In this document: piece after piece, positions 43,101 through 52,049 of the stretch
Layout of the letters: each line of letters opens with the position of its first letter
How positions within the stretch are numbered: the stretch's first letter is position 1
Origin: Fimbriimonadaceae bacterium
Lineage (GTDB): Bacteria > Armatimonadota > UBA10988
NCBI GenBank assembly: GCA_020850355.1
Contig: JADZEX010000061.1
Coordinates: 1 to 64,000 of the forward strand
DNA length: 64,000 bases
Direction of reading: 5' to 3'
Translations under genes and position numbers: made by a program
The notes under the pieces: generated by a model
What the model was told of the DNA's origin: nothing
Seen by the model: the letters and a program-made list of their open reading frames with translations, nothing else
Database searches by the model: none

Positions 43101-44246
43101 TCAGTCCAGGACCTCGAAGTTGCTGACGCTCTCGATTCGGCCGAGCCGGTCGGCGTGGTGCAGGATCCCGCGCAGGCTCACCAGCTTCGACTGGGCGTGC
43201 GCCTCACAAGCCAGCCGGTACTGCTCCGCCGGCAGGCTGAGGCGCGCGCGGCGGGCCTGTTCATCGTCGAGGAACGCCAGCGTCACCTCGCCATCGCTGT
43301 CGGCACCGGCCTGGGCACTGCGCTGTAACTCAACCAGCTTGCCAACCAACCGCTGCGGGCCCGGCGCCGCCACCCGCCGCCGGAGGGCCGTGGCCAGTTC
43401 ACGAATCGAGCGACCGTACTGGGCGGGCAGCCGGGCCTGGCGTGGGCCTGCCGGGACCGTCGCGCCAGCGGCCCAGGTCACGCTCACGACCAGGTCGCCG
43501 CAACTGGACTCGGGCAGCAGCTCGAGCAACGCATCGAGCAGGTTCGCGCTGCCAGAGCGGCCGGGTTCCGGCGACTGAAGCAACTCCGTCGTCTGGTCCC
43601 GCTGCAGCGCGCTGATCAGGGCGGCCGTCGCTCCGACGAGGTGACGGGTGACCTGCCGACCCAGCGGCTCCGGTGGAACTCCCGTGACCTCGTCCGAGAG
43701 CCGCAGTTGCTCCTCCTGGCCGGCGGGCGCCAGGGGACACCAGACCCGCGCCACGAAGCTGCCTGGTTCGGTTGCGAAGCGGCACTGCGCGACCAGTTCA
43801 TCGGCGGCGGCCAGGCTCAGGCGTGGGTGGAACGGCTGTGGCCGCAGGACGTCGCACGCCGCCGCCGTCACCGCGCGCCTGGTGCCTTGCACCACCTGCG
43901 CCGCACGGTCCAGCGAGAGCATCCCATCGTCCAGGTCGTCAGCCTCGATGGTGAAGCGAAGGACGTCGGCCCGGCCGCGGCTGAGGTCGACGAGCACCTG
44001 CTCCGGCGCGCGTTGGTCCGCCGTCGCGAGCAACTCGACCACCTCCCAGAGCCGGCGCGGGTAGTCGGCATACTGCGGCTCCAGCGGCACCAGCAGGTCC
44101 AACTGCTCGTGCGCAGGATGGGTGAAGGCCGCCCACGGCGGCTGCACCTCGGTCGTCCGCTGCCAGCCCAGGTCCTTCGCATAGTGCAGCACATCCACCG
44201 GGTTGATGCGCGCCAGGGATGCGATCCGGTCGTCCTCAATCGCCAT
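43101..44246 (-). CDS. Unknown protein paired with DUF4365 gene
   Basis: The 381-residue soluble protein has no signal or membrane segment. It looks like a mixed alpha/beta protein with an N-terminal part (VDVLHYAKDLGWQR, LDLLVPLEPQYADYPRRLWE) and a C-terminal helical part. I do not recognise a family. ATG 44246 lies inside the upstream DUF4365 gene (11-base overlap), so the two are translationally coupled and likely work together. The pair sits on the minus strand between plus-strand catabolic genes, consistent with an accessory cassette. Confidence 0.72.
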   Translation of the reverse strand: MAIEDDRIASLARINPVDVLHYAKDLGWQRTTEVQPPWAAFTHPAHEQLDLLVPLEPQYADYPRRLWEVVELLATADQRAPEQVLVDLSRGRADVLRFTIEADDLDDGMLSLDRAAQVVQGTRRAVTAAACDVLRPQPFHPRLSLAAADELVAQCRFATEPGSFVARVWCPLAPAGQEEQLRLSDEVTGVPPEPLGRQVTRHLVGATAALISALQRDQTTELLQSPEPGRSGSANLLDALLELLPESSCGDLVVSVTWAAGATVPAGPRQARLPAQYGRSIRELATALRRRVAAPGPQRLVGKLVELQRSAQAGADSDGEVTLAFLDDEQARRARLSLPAEQYRLACEAHAQSKLVSLRGILHHADRLGRIESVSNFEVLD

Positions 44247-44769
44247 CGAGGTCTCGCTGCTGCGACACGCGCAGCATCAACTGCCAGAGTGTCTCCGGCG
44301 AGAGCATGTGGCAGCGCGGCACCCTCACCGTGACGGTTGGTTCCGAGATCTGCTTCGACCGCTCCACCGCCGGCCGACCAGCCAGCGCCAGCCAGTAACA
44401 GCACCGCCGCAGCACCAACTCCTGCGGCGACCACACACAGGCCGCGGCGCCCGCCGCGGGCAACACCAGGACAACGAGCACCCGAGGAACATGGCTCGCT
44501 GGGTCCCGTAGCTCGTTGTAGTTCTTCAGACTCAGTACCAGCGGGAACTCGGACCACGCCTCGGTGACCTCGGTGCGGGCCTTGAGTTGCACATCCAGCT
44601 TCGGCGAGCGGAGCAGTGAGTTGTCCGCCAGCTTGCCGCGGGCCTGCACCGTCGCGTCGATGCTATCGCGATCCCGCCTGACTCCTTCCACCGCAAAGCC
44701 GCACTTGGCTGCCACAGCGCCCAGATAGCAGAAGCTGAACTCCTCCTTCACGTCCGCTGGCGTCAGCAA
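44236..44769 (-). CDS. DUF4365 domain protein (PD-(D/E)xK nuclease-like)
   Basis: The 177-residue protein shows the DUF4365 pattern from its start: LTPADVKEEFSFCYLGAVAA, then DRDSIDATVQARG and LDVQLKAR. E9/E10, D38 and the Q61-x-K63 pair fit a PD-(D/E)xK-type nuclease active site, where D and QxK bind metal. The family is often found in defence or conflict contexts, but a function is not proven. The likely start is TTG 44769, with GGAGGG eight bases upstream; no ATG or GTG would keep the conserved N-terminus. Its end overlaps the next gene by 11 bases. Confidence 0.72.
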   Translation of the reverse strand: MLTPADVKEEFSFCYLGAVAAKCGFAVEGVRRDRDSIDATVQARGKLADNSLLRSPKLDVQLKARTEVTEAWSEFPLVLSLKNYNELRDPASHVPRVLVVLVLPAAGAAACVWSPQELVLRRCCYWLALAGRPAVERSKQISEPTVTVRVPRCHMLSPETLWQLMLRVSQQRDLDGD

Positions 44770-44901
44770 CTGGTCAGCCCTCCCTCCTTCCTGCGCGTGG
44801 CACTTCCCGACGGCGGCGCGAAGTCCTCCGTCGCAGCGGGCCACGGCTCGGGGAGGTCCGTCCCAGTGGACTCCGAAGCCAACTTGGCCGGGAGCCCCGC
44901 G

Positions 44902-46341
44902 ATGCCCAACCGCCGCCAGTTCGTCACCCAAACCGCGCTGGCCACCGCCGCGCTCGGTCTGGCCGGCCGCCGCGGCCGCGCCCAGGGGCGGCTGCCGAAC
45001 ATCGTGCTGGTGTTCACCGACGACCAGGGCTACGCCGATCTGGGCTGCTACGGCGCCAGCGGCTTTCAGACACCCCAGATCGACAGCCTCGCCCGCGACG
45101 GCCTGCGCTTCTCCAGTTTCTACGTGGCGCAGGCCGTCTGCAGCGCCTCGCGCACGGGGCTGTTGACGGGCTGCTTTCCCAACCGCATCGGCATCTTGGG
45201 AGCGCTCAACCACACCGCTCGGCACGGCATTGGTGACCGCGAAGTGACGCTTGGGCAACTGCTGCAGTCGGTCGGCTACGCCACCGGCATCTTCGGCAAA
45301 TGGCACCTCGGCCACCACCGGCAGTTCCTGCCGCTGCAGCACGGCTTCGACGAGTACCTCGGCCTGCCCTACAGCAACGACATGTGGCCGGTCCGCGACG
45401 ACGGCACGGCCGCCCCGCCCAGCGACAAGGGCAAGGGCTCCTACCCGCCGCTGCCGCTGTATGACGGCAACGAGGTGGTCGCCACGATCACCGACCCCGC
45501 GGGCCAGGACAGCCTCACCACGCGCTACACCGAGCGCGCCGTGGCCTTCATCGAGCGGCACCGGCAGCGGCCTTTCTTCTGTTACGTCCCGCACTCGATG
45601 CCGCACGTGCCGCTGGGGGTCTCGGCGAAGTTCCGCGGGAGCAGCCAGCAGGGCCGATACGGCGACGTGATCCAGGAAATCGACTGGTCGGTGGGCCAGA
45701 TCCTGAGCACCCTGGACCGCCTCGACCTGCGCGACAACACGCTGGTAATCTTCACCAGCGACAACGGCCCGTGGCGGAACTACGGCAATCACGCCGGGTC
45801 GCCGGGCCCCCTGCGCGAGGGCAAGGGCTGCATGTGGGAGGGTGGCTGCCGCGTGCCGTGCGTGGTGCGCTGGCCCGGCGTGATCGCCGCCGGCCGCGAG
45901 ACCGACCAGATCGCCGCGACGGTGGACCTGCTGCCGACCTTCGCTGCGATCACCGGCGCGGCGCTGCCGGAGCATCCCATCGACGGGCTCAATCTGCTGC
46001 CCTTGCTGCGCAACGAACCCGGCGCGGTGCCCCGCAGCGAGTACTTCTACTACTACGGCGAGACCCTCTGCGCGGTGCGCCGCGGTTCCTGGAAGCTCAC
46101 CTTTCCGCACGCCTACCGCTCGTACGCCGGTGTCAACCCCGGCCGCGATGGGCTCGCGGGACCTTACGCGCAAGGCCAGGTGGGGTATGAGCTGTACCAC
46201 CTCGAGACCGACCTCGGCGAGCAGCGCGACGTCGCCGCGCAGCACCCGGCGCTGGTCACCGAACTGCGCGCCCTCGGCGAGCAGCAGCGGGCGCTGCTGA
46301 CCGCGGGCAAGCGCCCGCCGGGACGGCTGCCGGCGGCTTGA
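44902..46341 (+). CDS. Tat-exported sulfatase (formylglycine-dependent)
   Basis: The 479-residue protein begins with a twin-arginine signal (NRRQFVTQTALATAALGLAG). Metal-binding Asp residues are in VFTDDQGYADLGCYG, the formylglycine motif is VCSASRTGLLTG (CxAxR in place of CxPxR, an accepted variant), GKWHLGHH carries catalytic Lys and His, and FTSDNGPWRNYG completes the metal site. The enzyme should cleave sulfate esters, probably from polysaccharides, outside the cytoplasm. It needs a formylglycine-generating enzyme, which is not in this window. GGAG lies 8 bases upstream of ATG 44902. It ends in a 15-base palindrome shared with the stop of the convergent small gene. Confidence 0.92.
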   Translation: MPNRRQFVTQTALATAALGLAGRRGRAQGRLPNIVLVFTDDQGYADLGCYGASGFQTPQIDSLARDGLRFSSFYVAQAVCSASRTGLLTGCFPNRIGILGALNHTARHGIGDREVTLGQLLQSVGYATGIFGKWHLGHHRQFLPLQHGFDEYLGLPYSNDMWPVRDDGTAAPPSDKGKGSYPPLPLYDGNEVVATITDPAGQDSLTTRYTERAVAFIERHRQRPFFCYVPHSMPHVPLGVSAKFRGSSQQGRYGDVIQEIDWSVGQILSTLDRLDLRDNTLVIFTSDNGPWRNYGNHAGSPGPLREGKGCMWEGGCRVPCVVRWPGVIAAGRETDQIAATVDLLPTFAAITGAALPEHPIDGLNLLPLLRNEPGAVPRSEYFYYYGETLCAVRRGSWKLTFPHAYRSYAGVNPGRDGLAGPYAQGQVGYELYHLETDLGEQRDVAAQHPALVTELRALGEQQRALLTAGKRPPGRLPAA

Positions 46342-46350
46342 GCGCGGCGC

Positions 46351-46590
46351 TCAGGCTTCGGTCGAGAGGCAGTCGTCGAGCAGGTGATGCCGCTTGAGCA
46401 GCTCAATCAGGCTCGGCACCGGGGTGATGCGGCCGGTGCTCAGCGAGTGCAGCAGGTACTGCCCCGAGGTGTTCCAGTTGGCCTCGGGCAAGATCAGCCG
46501 CTGCTCGCCCTCGCCCCGGTCGGAGGGCACGCGCAGCTTCATCAGCTTGCCCCGGTCCAGCTTGTAGCCTTCGACCTCCAACACTGCCAT
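46351..46590 (-). CDS. Small protein of unknown function, 79 residues
   Basis: The protein runs from ATG 46590, preceded by GGAGCAGACG, and has an upstream extended -10 box. It is soluble, with two basic stretches (YKLDRGKLMKLRV and ELLKRHHLL). I recognise no family. A proper ribosome binding site, a promoter-like element and an ordered convergent end with the sulfatase gene support it as real. Confidence 0.6.
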   Translation of the reverse strand: MAVLEVEGYKLDRGKLMKLRVPSDRGEGEQRLILPEANWNTSGQYLLHSLSTGRITPVPSLIELLKRHHLLDDCLSTEA

Positions 46591-46623
46591 CGTCTGCTCC
46601 TGGAGCGGGCCGCGCCCGGCTGC

Positions 46624-46632
46624 ATCGTACCA
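46624..46632 (-). promoter_or_regulatory. Extended -10 promoter, 79-residue gene
   Basis: On the minus strand, TGG-TACGAT stands 33 bases before ATG 46590. No clear -35 box is seen. Confidence 0.35.
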
Positions 46633-46669
46633 CACCGCCAGCCGTCCGAAGTGACAGCCCCGTTGCCGG

Positions 46670-48163
46670 TCAGCGTAGTTGGTAGTTCGGCGCCTCACGG
46701 GTGATCACCACGTCGTGCGGGTGACTCTCGCGGAGCCCCGCCGCCGTCAGGCGGCTGAACGTGGTGGCGGTACGCAGCTCCTCGATGTCCTTCACGCCGC
46801 AGTAACCCATGCCGGCGCGGATCCCACCGACGAGGTGGAACACCAGCGTCGCCAGCGGCCCCTTGTAGGGCACCCGGCCTTCGATCCCTTCCGGCACCAG
46901 GCCATCCTTGCTGGCCTTCGGGTAGCGGTCGCTGCCGGCCTTCATTGCCGCCAGCGAACCCATCCCGCGGTACTCCTTGTAGGTCCGGCCCTCAAACAGA
47001 ACGGTCTCGCCTGGGCTCTCTTCGCAGCCGGCGAAGAGGCTGCCAATCATCACGGCGTGCGCGCCGGCCGCCAGCGCCTTGGTGCAGTCGCCGGTGTACT
47101 TGATGCCGCCATCGCCGATCACCGGCACGCCGCTGCCGGCGGCCGCCGTGGCGCAGTCGGCGATGGCCGTGACCTGGGCCATCCCGGCGCCCGAGACGAC
47201 GCGGGTCGTGCAGATGCTGCCCGGCCCCATGCCGACCTTGATGCCGTCGGCGCCAGCGTCGATCAGCGCTTTGGTGCCGTCGGCGGTGGCGACATTGCCG
47301 GCGACCACCTGCACCTCGCTGCCGAACTGCTTCTTGATGGCCTTGAGGGTGTCGATCACCGGCTTGCTGTAGCCGTGGGCGGTGTCGATGAAAATCACGT
47401 CGACCGCCGCCTGAAGCAGCCGCTCGGCGCGTTCGAGGCCCTTCGAGCCGGTCCCCACCGCGGCCCCGACACGCAGTCGGCCGAGGTCGTCCTTGCAGGC
47501 CGAGGGGAACTCGATCACCTTCTGGATGTCCTTGACGGTGATCAACCCGCGCAGGTGGAACTGCTCGTCGACCACCAGCAGCTTCTCGATGCGGTGCTTG
47601 TGAAGGTGCTCCTGGGCGTCTTCGAGGGTCGTGCCCTCGGGCACCGTGACCAGGTCCTCACCGGTCATGTAGGCGGCCACCGGCTGCGAGACATCGCGCA
47701 CGAAGCGCAGGTCGCGGTTGGTCAGGATGCCGACCAGCCGGCCGTCCTCCTGGGTGATCGGCACGCCGGAAATCCGGAAGCGGGCCATCAGATCCAGCGC
47801 CTCGCTGACCTCCGCCGTCGGCGGCAGGGTGATCGGGTCGACGATCATCCCGCTCTCCGAGCGCTTCACCTTGTCGACCTCACCGACTTGCTGGTCGATC
47901 GTCATGTTGCGGTGGATCACCCCCAGCCCGCCCTCTTGCGCCAGGGCAATCGCCAGCCGGGCCTCGGTGACCGTGTCCATCGCGGCCGAGAGGATGGGCA
48001 CACTGAGCGTGACCTGGCGCGTCACCTGAGTGCGCACATCGACGGCGTCGGGCAACACCTCGGCGTAACCGGGCACCAGCAGCACGTCGTCGAAGCTGAG
48101 CCCGGCGACCTGGAAGCGCTGCATCCAGACCGGGGCTCCCACCAGTTCCGGAAGTTGGCTCAT
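46670..48163 (-). CDS. guaB: IMP dehydrogenase
   Basis: The protein has 497 residues. The family N-terminus [15 protein letters not shown], two CBS domains (about 100-215, with [20 protein letters not shown]), and the catalytic loop [15 protein letters not shown] with the active Cys are intact. So are the IMP-binding [14 protein letters not shown] and [10 protein letters not shown]. It oxidises IMP to XMP, the committed step to GMP. ATG 48163 overlaps the rpe stop (ATGA). guaA is not adjacent. It is the last gene of the CBS-DUF1385, argS, rpe, guaB operon. Confidence 0.97.
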   Translation of the reverse strand: MSQLPELVGAPVWMQRFQVAGLSFDDVLLVPGYAEVLPDAVDVRTQVTRQVTLSVPILSAAMDTVTEARLAIALAQEGGLGVIHRNMTIDQQVGEVDKVKRSESGMIVDPITLPPTAEVSEALDLMARFRISGVPITQEDGRLVGILTNRDLRFVRDVSQPVAAYMTGEDLVTVPEGTTLEDAQEHLHKHRIEKLLVVDEQFHLRGLITVKDIQKVIEFPSACKDDLGRLRVGAAVGTGSKGLERAERLLQAAVDVIFIDTAHGYSKPVIDTLKAIKKQFGSEVQVVAGNVATADGTKALIDAGADGIKVGMGPGSICTTRVVSGAGMAQVTAIADCATAAAGSGVPVIGDGGIKYTGDCTKALAAGAHAVMIGSLFAGCEESPGETVLFEGRTYKEYRGMGSLAAMKAGSDRYPKASKDGLVPEGIEGRVPYKGPLATLVFHLVGGIRAGMGYCGVKDIEELRTATTFSRLTAAGLRESHPHDVVITREAPNYQLR

Positions 48164-48831
48164 TCTGCATGCCTCCGCAATCCGGCGATGGCCGCCGCGT
48201 AGTCCTTGCCATTGACAAACACGCTGGACCCGCCACCCACCACGACGCTAGCGCCGGCGCTGACGATGTCGCCGATGTTCTCGGGGCTCAGCCCGCCATC
48301 GACCTCGATCTGGGTGTCCAGATCGTGCGCGTCGATCAGCATCCGCAACTGCTCGACCTTGCGCAGCATCGCCCGGATGAACGGCTGGCCGGCAAAGCCC
48401 GGGTTGACGGTCATCACGGTGACCTGGTCGATGAACTCCAAGACCGGTTCCAACGCGGCTACCGGCGTCGCCGGGTTCAGCGCCACGCCGGTCTCGGTGT
48501 CCTCGAAGCTGCGAATGTACTGCAAGGTGCGCAGGAGGTGCGTGCAGGCCTCGACATGCACGATGATCCGGGCGCTGCCGGCGATGATGTAGGACTCGAT
48601 CAGGTGGTCCGGCTCGCGCACCATGAGGTGCGTCTCGAAGGGCAGCTCGGTCAGCTCGCGCAGCGCTTCAAGGTGCAGCACGCCGATGGTGATGTTCGGG
48701 ACGAAGTGCCCGTCCATCACGTCGAAGTGCAGCAGATCGGCGCCGGCGGCCTCCAGCGCGGCGACCTCCTCGCCGAGCCGGGCGAAGTCTGCGCAGATGA
48801 TCGAAGGGGCGATCTGGACCATCGTCGTCAC
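48160..48831 (-). CDS. rpe: Ribulose-phosphate 3-epimerase
   Basis: The 223-residue protein carries the epimerase motifs [33 protein letters not shown] (metal-binding His/Asp), [24 protein letters not shown] and [11 protein letters not shown]. It interconverts ribulose and xylulose 5-phosphate in the pentose phosphate pathway. GTG 48831 overlaps the argS stop in GTGA. ATG 48822 is an alternative start with no ribosome binding site of its own. Confidence 0.95.
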   Translation of the reverse strand: MTTMVQIAPSIICADFARLGEEVAALEAAGADLLHFDVMDGHFVPNITIGVLHLEALRELTELPFETHLMVREPDHLIESYIIAGSARIIVHVEACTHLLRTLQYIRSFEDTETGVALNPATPVAALEPVLEFIDQVTVMTVNPGFAGQPFIRAMLRKVEQLRMLIDAHDLDTQIEVDGGLSPENIGDIVSAGASVVVGGGSSVFVNGKDYAAAIAGLRRHAE

Positions 48832-50477
48832 ATGCTTTCTGGGGCGGCGACCCCGATCATGCGCAGGATGTTGCGCAACACGATTCCCGCCGCGCGGGTC
48901 AGTTCGAGGCGCGCCCGGCCGATCCGCCGGTCCGGGGCGGCGAGCACCGGGCAGCGGTCGTAGAAGGCGTGGAAGGCCGTCGCGACCTCCGCGGCGTAGG
49001 TCGTCAGGCGGTGCGGCTCATGTTCGGCCAGCGCTCGCTGCAACGTCTCCGGCAGCAGCGCCAAGGTCGTTACCAGGTGTCGTTCGGCCTCGTGCTCCAG
49101 CGCCGCCAGATCCAACGGCGTCGGCTGCAACTCGGCGGCCTCGGGCTTCGCCAGCAGGCTGCTGATGCGGGCGTGGGCGTACTGCACGTAGTACATCGGA
49201 TTGTCGTTGGCGCGCTTCTTGGCCAGGTCCAGGTCAAACTCCAAGTGGCTGCGCGGCGAGCGCATCGCGAAGAAGTAGCGCACCGCGTCGGCGCCGACCT
49301 CTTCGACCAGGTCGTCGAGCGTCTCGAAGTTGGCCTTGCGGGTCGACATCTTGACGACCTGCCCGCCGCGCTGCAACGTCACGAACTGGTAGATCACCAC
49401 ATGGACCCGGTCGGTGCTGTCGCCCAGCGCCCGGACCGCCGCCAGGACCTCCTGACAGGTGTCGATGTGGTCGGCCCCGAAAACGTCGACGAGATGGTTG
49501 AACCCGCGCCGCAGCTTTTGGCGGTGGTAGGCCATGTCGGGCAACCGGTAGGTCGGCTCGCCCGACGACTTGATGATCACCACGTCGCGGTCGAGGCCGC
49601 AGGCGGTCGAGCGGAACCAGACTGCCCCGTCCTGATCGTAAGCCAGGTCCTGCGCCCGCAGCGCGGCGACCACCGCGTCGATGCTGCCGTCGTCGTACAG
49701 GCTTTGCTCGTTGAAGAAGCTGTCGAAGCGGATTCCCAGCCGCTCGCAGGTCACTCGGATGTCCTGGAAGATGGCCCGCTCGGCGGCCGACCGGAAGAGG
49801 TCGAGCGAGGCGTCCGCGACGCCTTCGCCATGCTCGGCGCGCAGCGCGGCGGCGATGTCGACAATGTACTCGCCCTGGTAGCCGTCCTCCGGAAACTCCG
49901 CCGGCCGCCCGAGCTGCGCCAGGTAGCGCGCCCGCACGCTCTCGCCGAGCACCCGCATCTGGCGGCCGGCGTTGTTGAAGTAGTACTCGCGGGTGACGGT
50001 GTAGCCGGCCCATTCGTAGAGCCGTGCCAGCACGTCGCCCAGGATCGCGTTGCGGCCGTGACCGACCGTCAACGGACCGGTCGGGTTGGCGCTGACGAAC
50101 TCCGCCAGCACGCTTTGGCCGTCGCCGGCGGTCAGCCGCCCGTAACTCTGGTCGGCCGCGACGATCCGACCGACCAGATGCTGGTACCAGCGATCGTCGA
50201 CGAAGAAGTTGAGGAAGCCCGGCCCGGCCACCTCGACCCGCTCGACGGTCCCTTCGGGGAACCGCAGCGCGGCGGCCAGCATCTCGGCCAGGCCGCGGCG
50301 GTCCCGCACTTCGAGCAAGCCGCTGGCGATCATCGCGGCGTTGGTCGCCCAGTCGCCGTGGTCGCGCCGGGTCGGGGGGGTCACTTGAAAGTCGACGGCG
50401 TCGGCGTCGAAGCCCGGATGCCCCGCTTCGAGGGTATGCAAGGCTTCCCGGATGGCCTGACTGATCAGTTTCTTCAT
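48828..50477 (-). CDS. argS: Arginyl-tRNA synthetase
   Basis: The protein has 549 residues. The N-terminal Add-1 domain leads to the class I HIGH-like motif in SANPTGPLTVGHGRNAILGD. KMS in VVKMSTRKANF is followed by the anticodon-binding DALR domain at the C-terminus (ELTRAAGIVLRNILRMIG). The enzyme charges tRNA-Arg. ATG 50477 overlaps the stop of the CBS-DUF1385 gene (ATGA). The length is normal for the family. Confidence 0.97.
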   Translation of the reverse strand: MKKLISQAIREALHTLEAGHPGFDADAVDFQVTPPTRRDHGDWATNAAMIASGLLEVRDRRGLAEMLAAALRFPEGTVERVEVAGPGFLNFFVDDRWYQHLVGRIVAADQSYGRLTAGDGQSVLAEFVSANPTGPLTVGHGRNAILGDVLARLYEWAGYTVTREYYFNNAGRQMRVLGESVRARYLAQLGRPAEFPEDGYQGEYIVDIAAALRAEHGEGVADASLDLFRSAAERAIFQDIRVTCERLGIRFDSFFNEQSLYDDGSIDAVVAALRAQDLAYDQDGAVWFRSTACGLDRDVVIIKSSGEPTYRLPDMAYHRQKLRRGFNHLVDVFGADHIDTCQEVLAAVRALGDSTDRVHVVIYQFVTLQRGGQVVKMSTRKANFETLDDLVEEVGADAVRYFFAMRSPRSHLEFDLDLAKKRANDNPMYYVQYAHARISSLLAKPEAAELQPTPLDLAALEHEAERHLVTTLALLPETLQRALAEHEPHRLTTYAAEVATAFHAFYDRCPVLAAPDRRIGRARLELTRAAGIVLRNILRMIGVAAPESM

Positions 50478-51646
50478 GGCACCATTCGCAGCAACACACT
50501 GCCTGCCAGCCGGCCGGCCAGCAGGACTCCACCGTAGCCCAGCAGCGCACCCGCGAAGACCTGCAGCATCCCGCGGTTCCAAAACCGTCGCCAGCGCCCG
50601 GCGCGGTGCTGCGGCGCGCGCTGGTGGCGCCCCAGCAACTGCCGCGCGGCCCGGATGCCGGCCTCCACCTGCCGCACCGTGGCCGGCCGGGTGGTGAAAT
50701 GCTGCTGCATCCAGCGGCCCAGCGGGCGCCAGCCCAGCAGCAGCCCGACCGGTGCGATCCAGGCCCATTCGCCCGCCGCGTCGGCGCCGCTGCGGTAGAG
50801 CCAGGTGGCCGCCAGCAGCAGCACCGTCAGGTTGGTGCCGCAGCGCTGATGCGGGCGCGGCATCGCGGCGACCTGCTCATAGACCAGCGGCAGCCCGCGC
50901 TCCAGCGCGTGGACCGTCTGGTGCTCGCCGCTGTGGTAGCCCGACAACGGACTCAGCCGCAGCAGCAGCAGGAAAGCCAGCACGGTTAGCGCGCCGACGA
51001 TCGGCGGCGGTGCCGGGACGGCCTGCGCCGAGACCAGACTGGGCGCCAGATGGCTGAGCATCTCACGCTGCGGGTCGGGCGCCGCCACGGCCACCGCCAG
51101 GGCCACCAGCAGCACCGCCAGGCCGTGCAGCGCTGCCATCGTCAGCCCGGTCAGCACCAACGCCAGGTCGCTCGCCCCGCCGCGCTGGTCGAGCGTCGTC
51201 AGGTAGACCCCGACCGGCGTCGCCAGACCCCCGACGACGCGCGGGCGGCGGGTCTCTTCGAGTGCTTCGACCACCCGACTCGGTGAGATCACGCCGAGGT
51301 ACTGGCCGGCCGCATCGACCACCACCAGCAACTCGACCTCGGGCCGCGCCAGCAGCAGCAGCGCGTCGTAAGCCGGGGTGGTGACGGGGAGACAGGTCGC
51401 CGGACGGGCCAGCTCGCGGCAGGTGATCCCCTCGCCACGGTGCGGCGCGCCGAGGGCCGCCAGCAGGTCGCGGTGGGAGACCACACCGAGGAAGCGGTCG
51501 TCGCGGATCAGCGGCAGCGCCGGGAGCCCGCTCCGCTGCAAGATGGCCGCGGCGACGGTCGCGGCGGCCTCCGGTGGCAGCGGCTCCACCTGCTCCAGGA
51601 GCTGCCCGAGCGCCCCGTCCGTGCCTCCCGCGTGGTGGCTCTTCAT
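50474..51646 (-). CDS. CBS domain pair fused to DUF1385 membrane domain
   Basis: The protein has 390 residues. A CBS pair (about 15-135: [40 protein letters not shown]) precedes a DUF1385 membrane domain. That domain shows [19 protein letters not shown] and the histidine-rich [17 protein letters not shown] plus HQRCGTN, with four or so hydrophobic helices. DUF1385 includes YqhQ; its function is poorly known. The conserved His/Glu suggest a metal site. Fusion to a nucleotide-sensing CBS pair is unusual. ATG 51646 has GGGAAG upstream. It is the first gene of the argS-rpe-guaB operon. Confidence 0.8.
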   Translation of the reverse strand: MKSHHAGGTDGALGQLLEQVEPLPPEAAATVAAAILQRSGLPALPLIRDDRFLGVVSHRDLLAALGAPHRGEGITCRELARPATCLPVTTPAYDALLLLARPEVELLVVVDAAGQYLGVISPSRVVEALEETRRPRVVGGLATPVGVYLTTLDQRGGASDLALVLTGLTMAALHGLAVLLVALAVAVAAPDPQREMLSHLAPSLVSAQAVPAPPPIVGALTVLAFLLLLRLSPLSGYHSGEHQTVHALERGLPLVYEQVAAMPRPHQRCGTNLTVLLLAATWLYRSGADAAGEWAWIAPVGLLLGWRPLGRWMQQHFTTRPATVRQVEAGIRAARQLLGRHQRAPQHRAGRWRRFWNRGMLQVFAGALLGYGGVLLAGRLAGSVLLRMVP

Positions 51647-51676
51647 CGACTTCCCAGAGCCCAACTTGAGCCGCCG

Positions 51677-51705
51677 AGTATACAACGCCGCCGCCTTGGT
51701 GGCAA
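51677..51705 (-). promoter_or_regulatory. Sigma70-type promoter for CBS-DUF1385/argS/rpe/guaB operon
   Basis: On the minus strand, TTGCCA (51705-51700) and TATACT (51682-51677) are exactly 17 bases apart. The transcription start should be near 51670, about 25 bases before ATG 51646. Confidence 0.8.
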
Positions 51706-51747
51706 CGACCTGCCCGCCCGCCGCGCCCTGCGACGCCGCGGAGTGGG

Positions 51748-51776
51748 TTGACAGGACGCCGCCGGACGCCTATAGT
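51748..51776 (+). promoter_or_regulatory. Sigma70-type promoter for rpsR
   Basis: TTGACA (51748-51753) and TATAGT (51771-51776), 17 bases apart, form the strongest consensus promoter in the window. Transcription should start at about 51783, giving a 27-base leader with AGGAG before ATG 51810. Confidence 0.87.
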
Positions 51777-51809
51777 GTCGGTTCGCTGGGAACGAGGAGC
51801 AGCCTGGTT

Positions 51810-52034
51810 ATGGGCCGGTACATGGGTCGCCGTCGCAAGGGTCCGCAGATTCAGGATCCCGACAACGAGCTCGAATACAAGAATCACAACCTTCTCTGGA
51901 AGTTCCTCTCCGAGCGGGGCAAGATCATGCCGCGGCGCCAAACCGGTCTCTCGGCGAAGCACCAGCGCCTCTTGACGGTGGCCGTCAAGCGCGCCCGCGA
52001 CATCTCGCTGCTGCCCTACGCTCGCGAGGATTAG
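51810..52034 (+). CDS. rpsR: 30S ribosomal protein S18
   Basis: The 74-residue protein has the S18 core: [40 protein letters not shown] and LLPYARED. It is part of the small-subunit platform. ATG 51810 has AGGAG 10 bases upstream; ATG 51822 is possible. The usual neighbours rpsF, ssb and rplI are absent, so this copy stands outside the normal cluster. The vWA-like gene begins 15 bases downstream and may share its strong promoter. A zinc-free form is suggested by the lack of CxxC. Confidence 0.93.
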   Translation: MGRYMGRRRKGPQIQDPDNELEYKNHNLLWKFLSERGKIMPRRQTGLSAKHQRLLTVAVKRARDISLLPYARED

Positions 52035-52049
52035 GCCACTGCGGTCGCC

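Noticed and set aside
46339-46353. Palindrome TGAGCGCGGCGCTCA between sulfatase and the 79-residue gene
   Set aside because: The 7-base arms around a single base are too short for a convincing terminator; it may simply follow from two converging stop codons.
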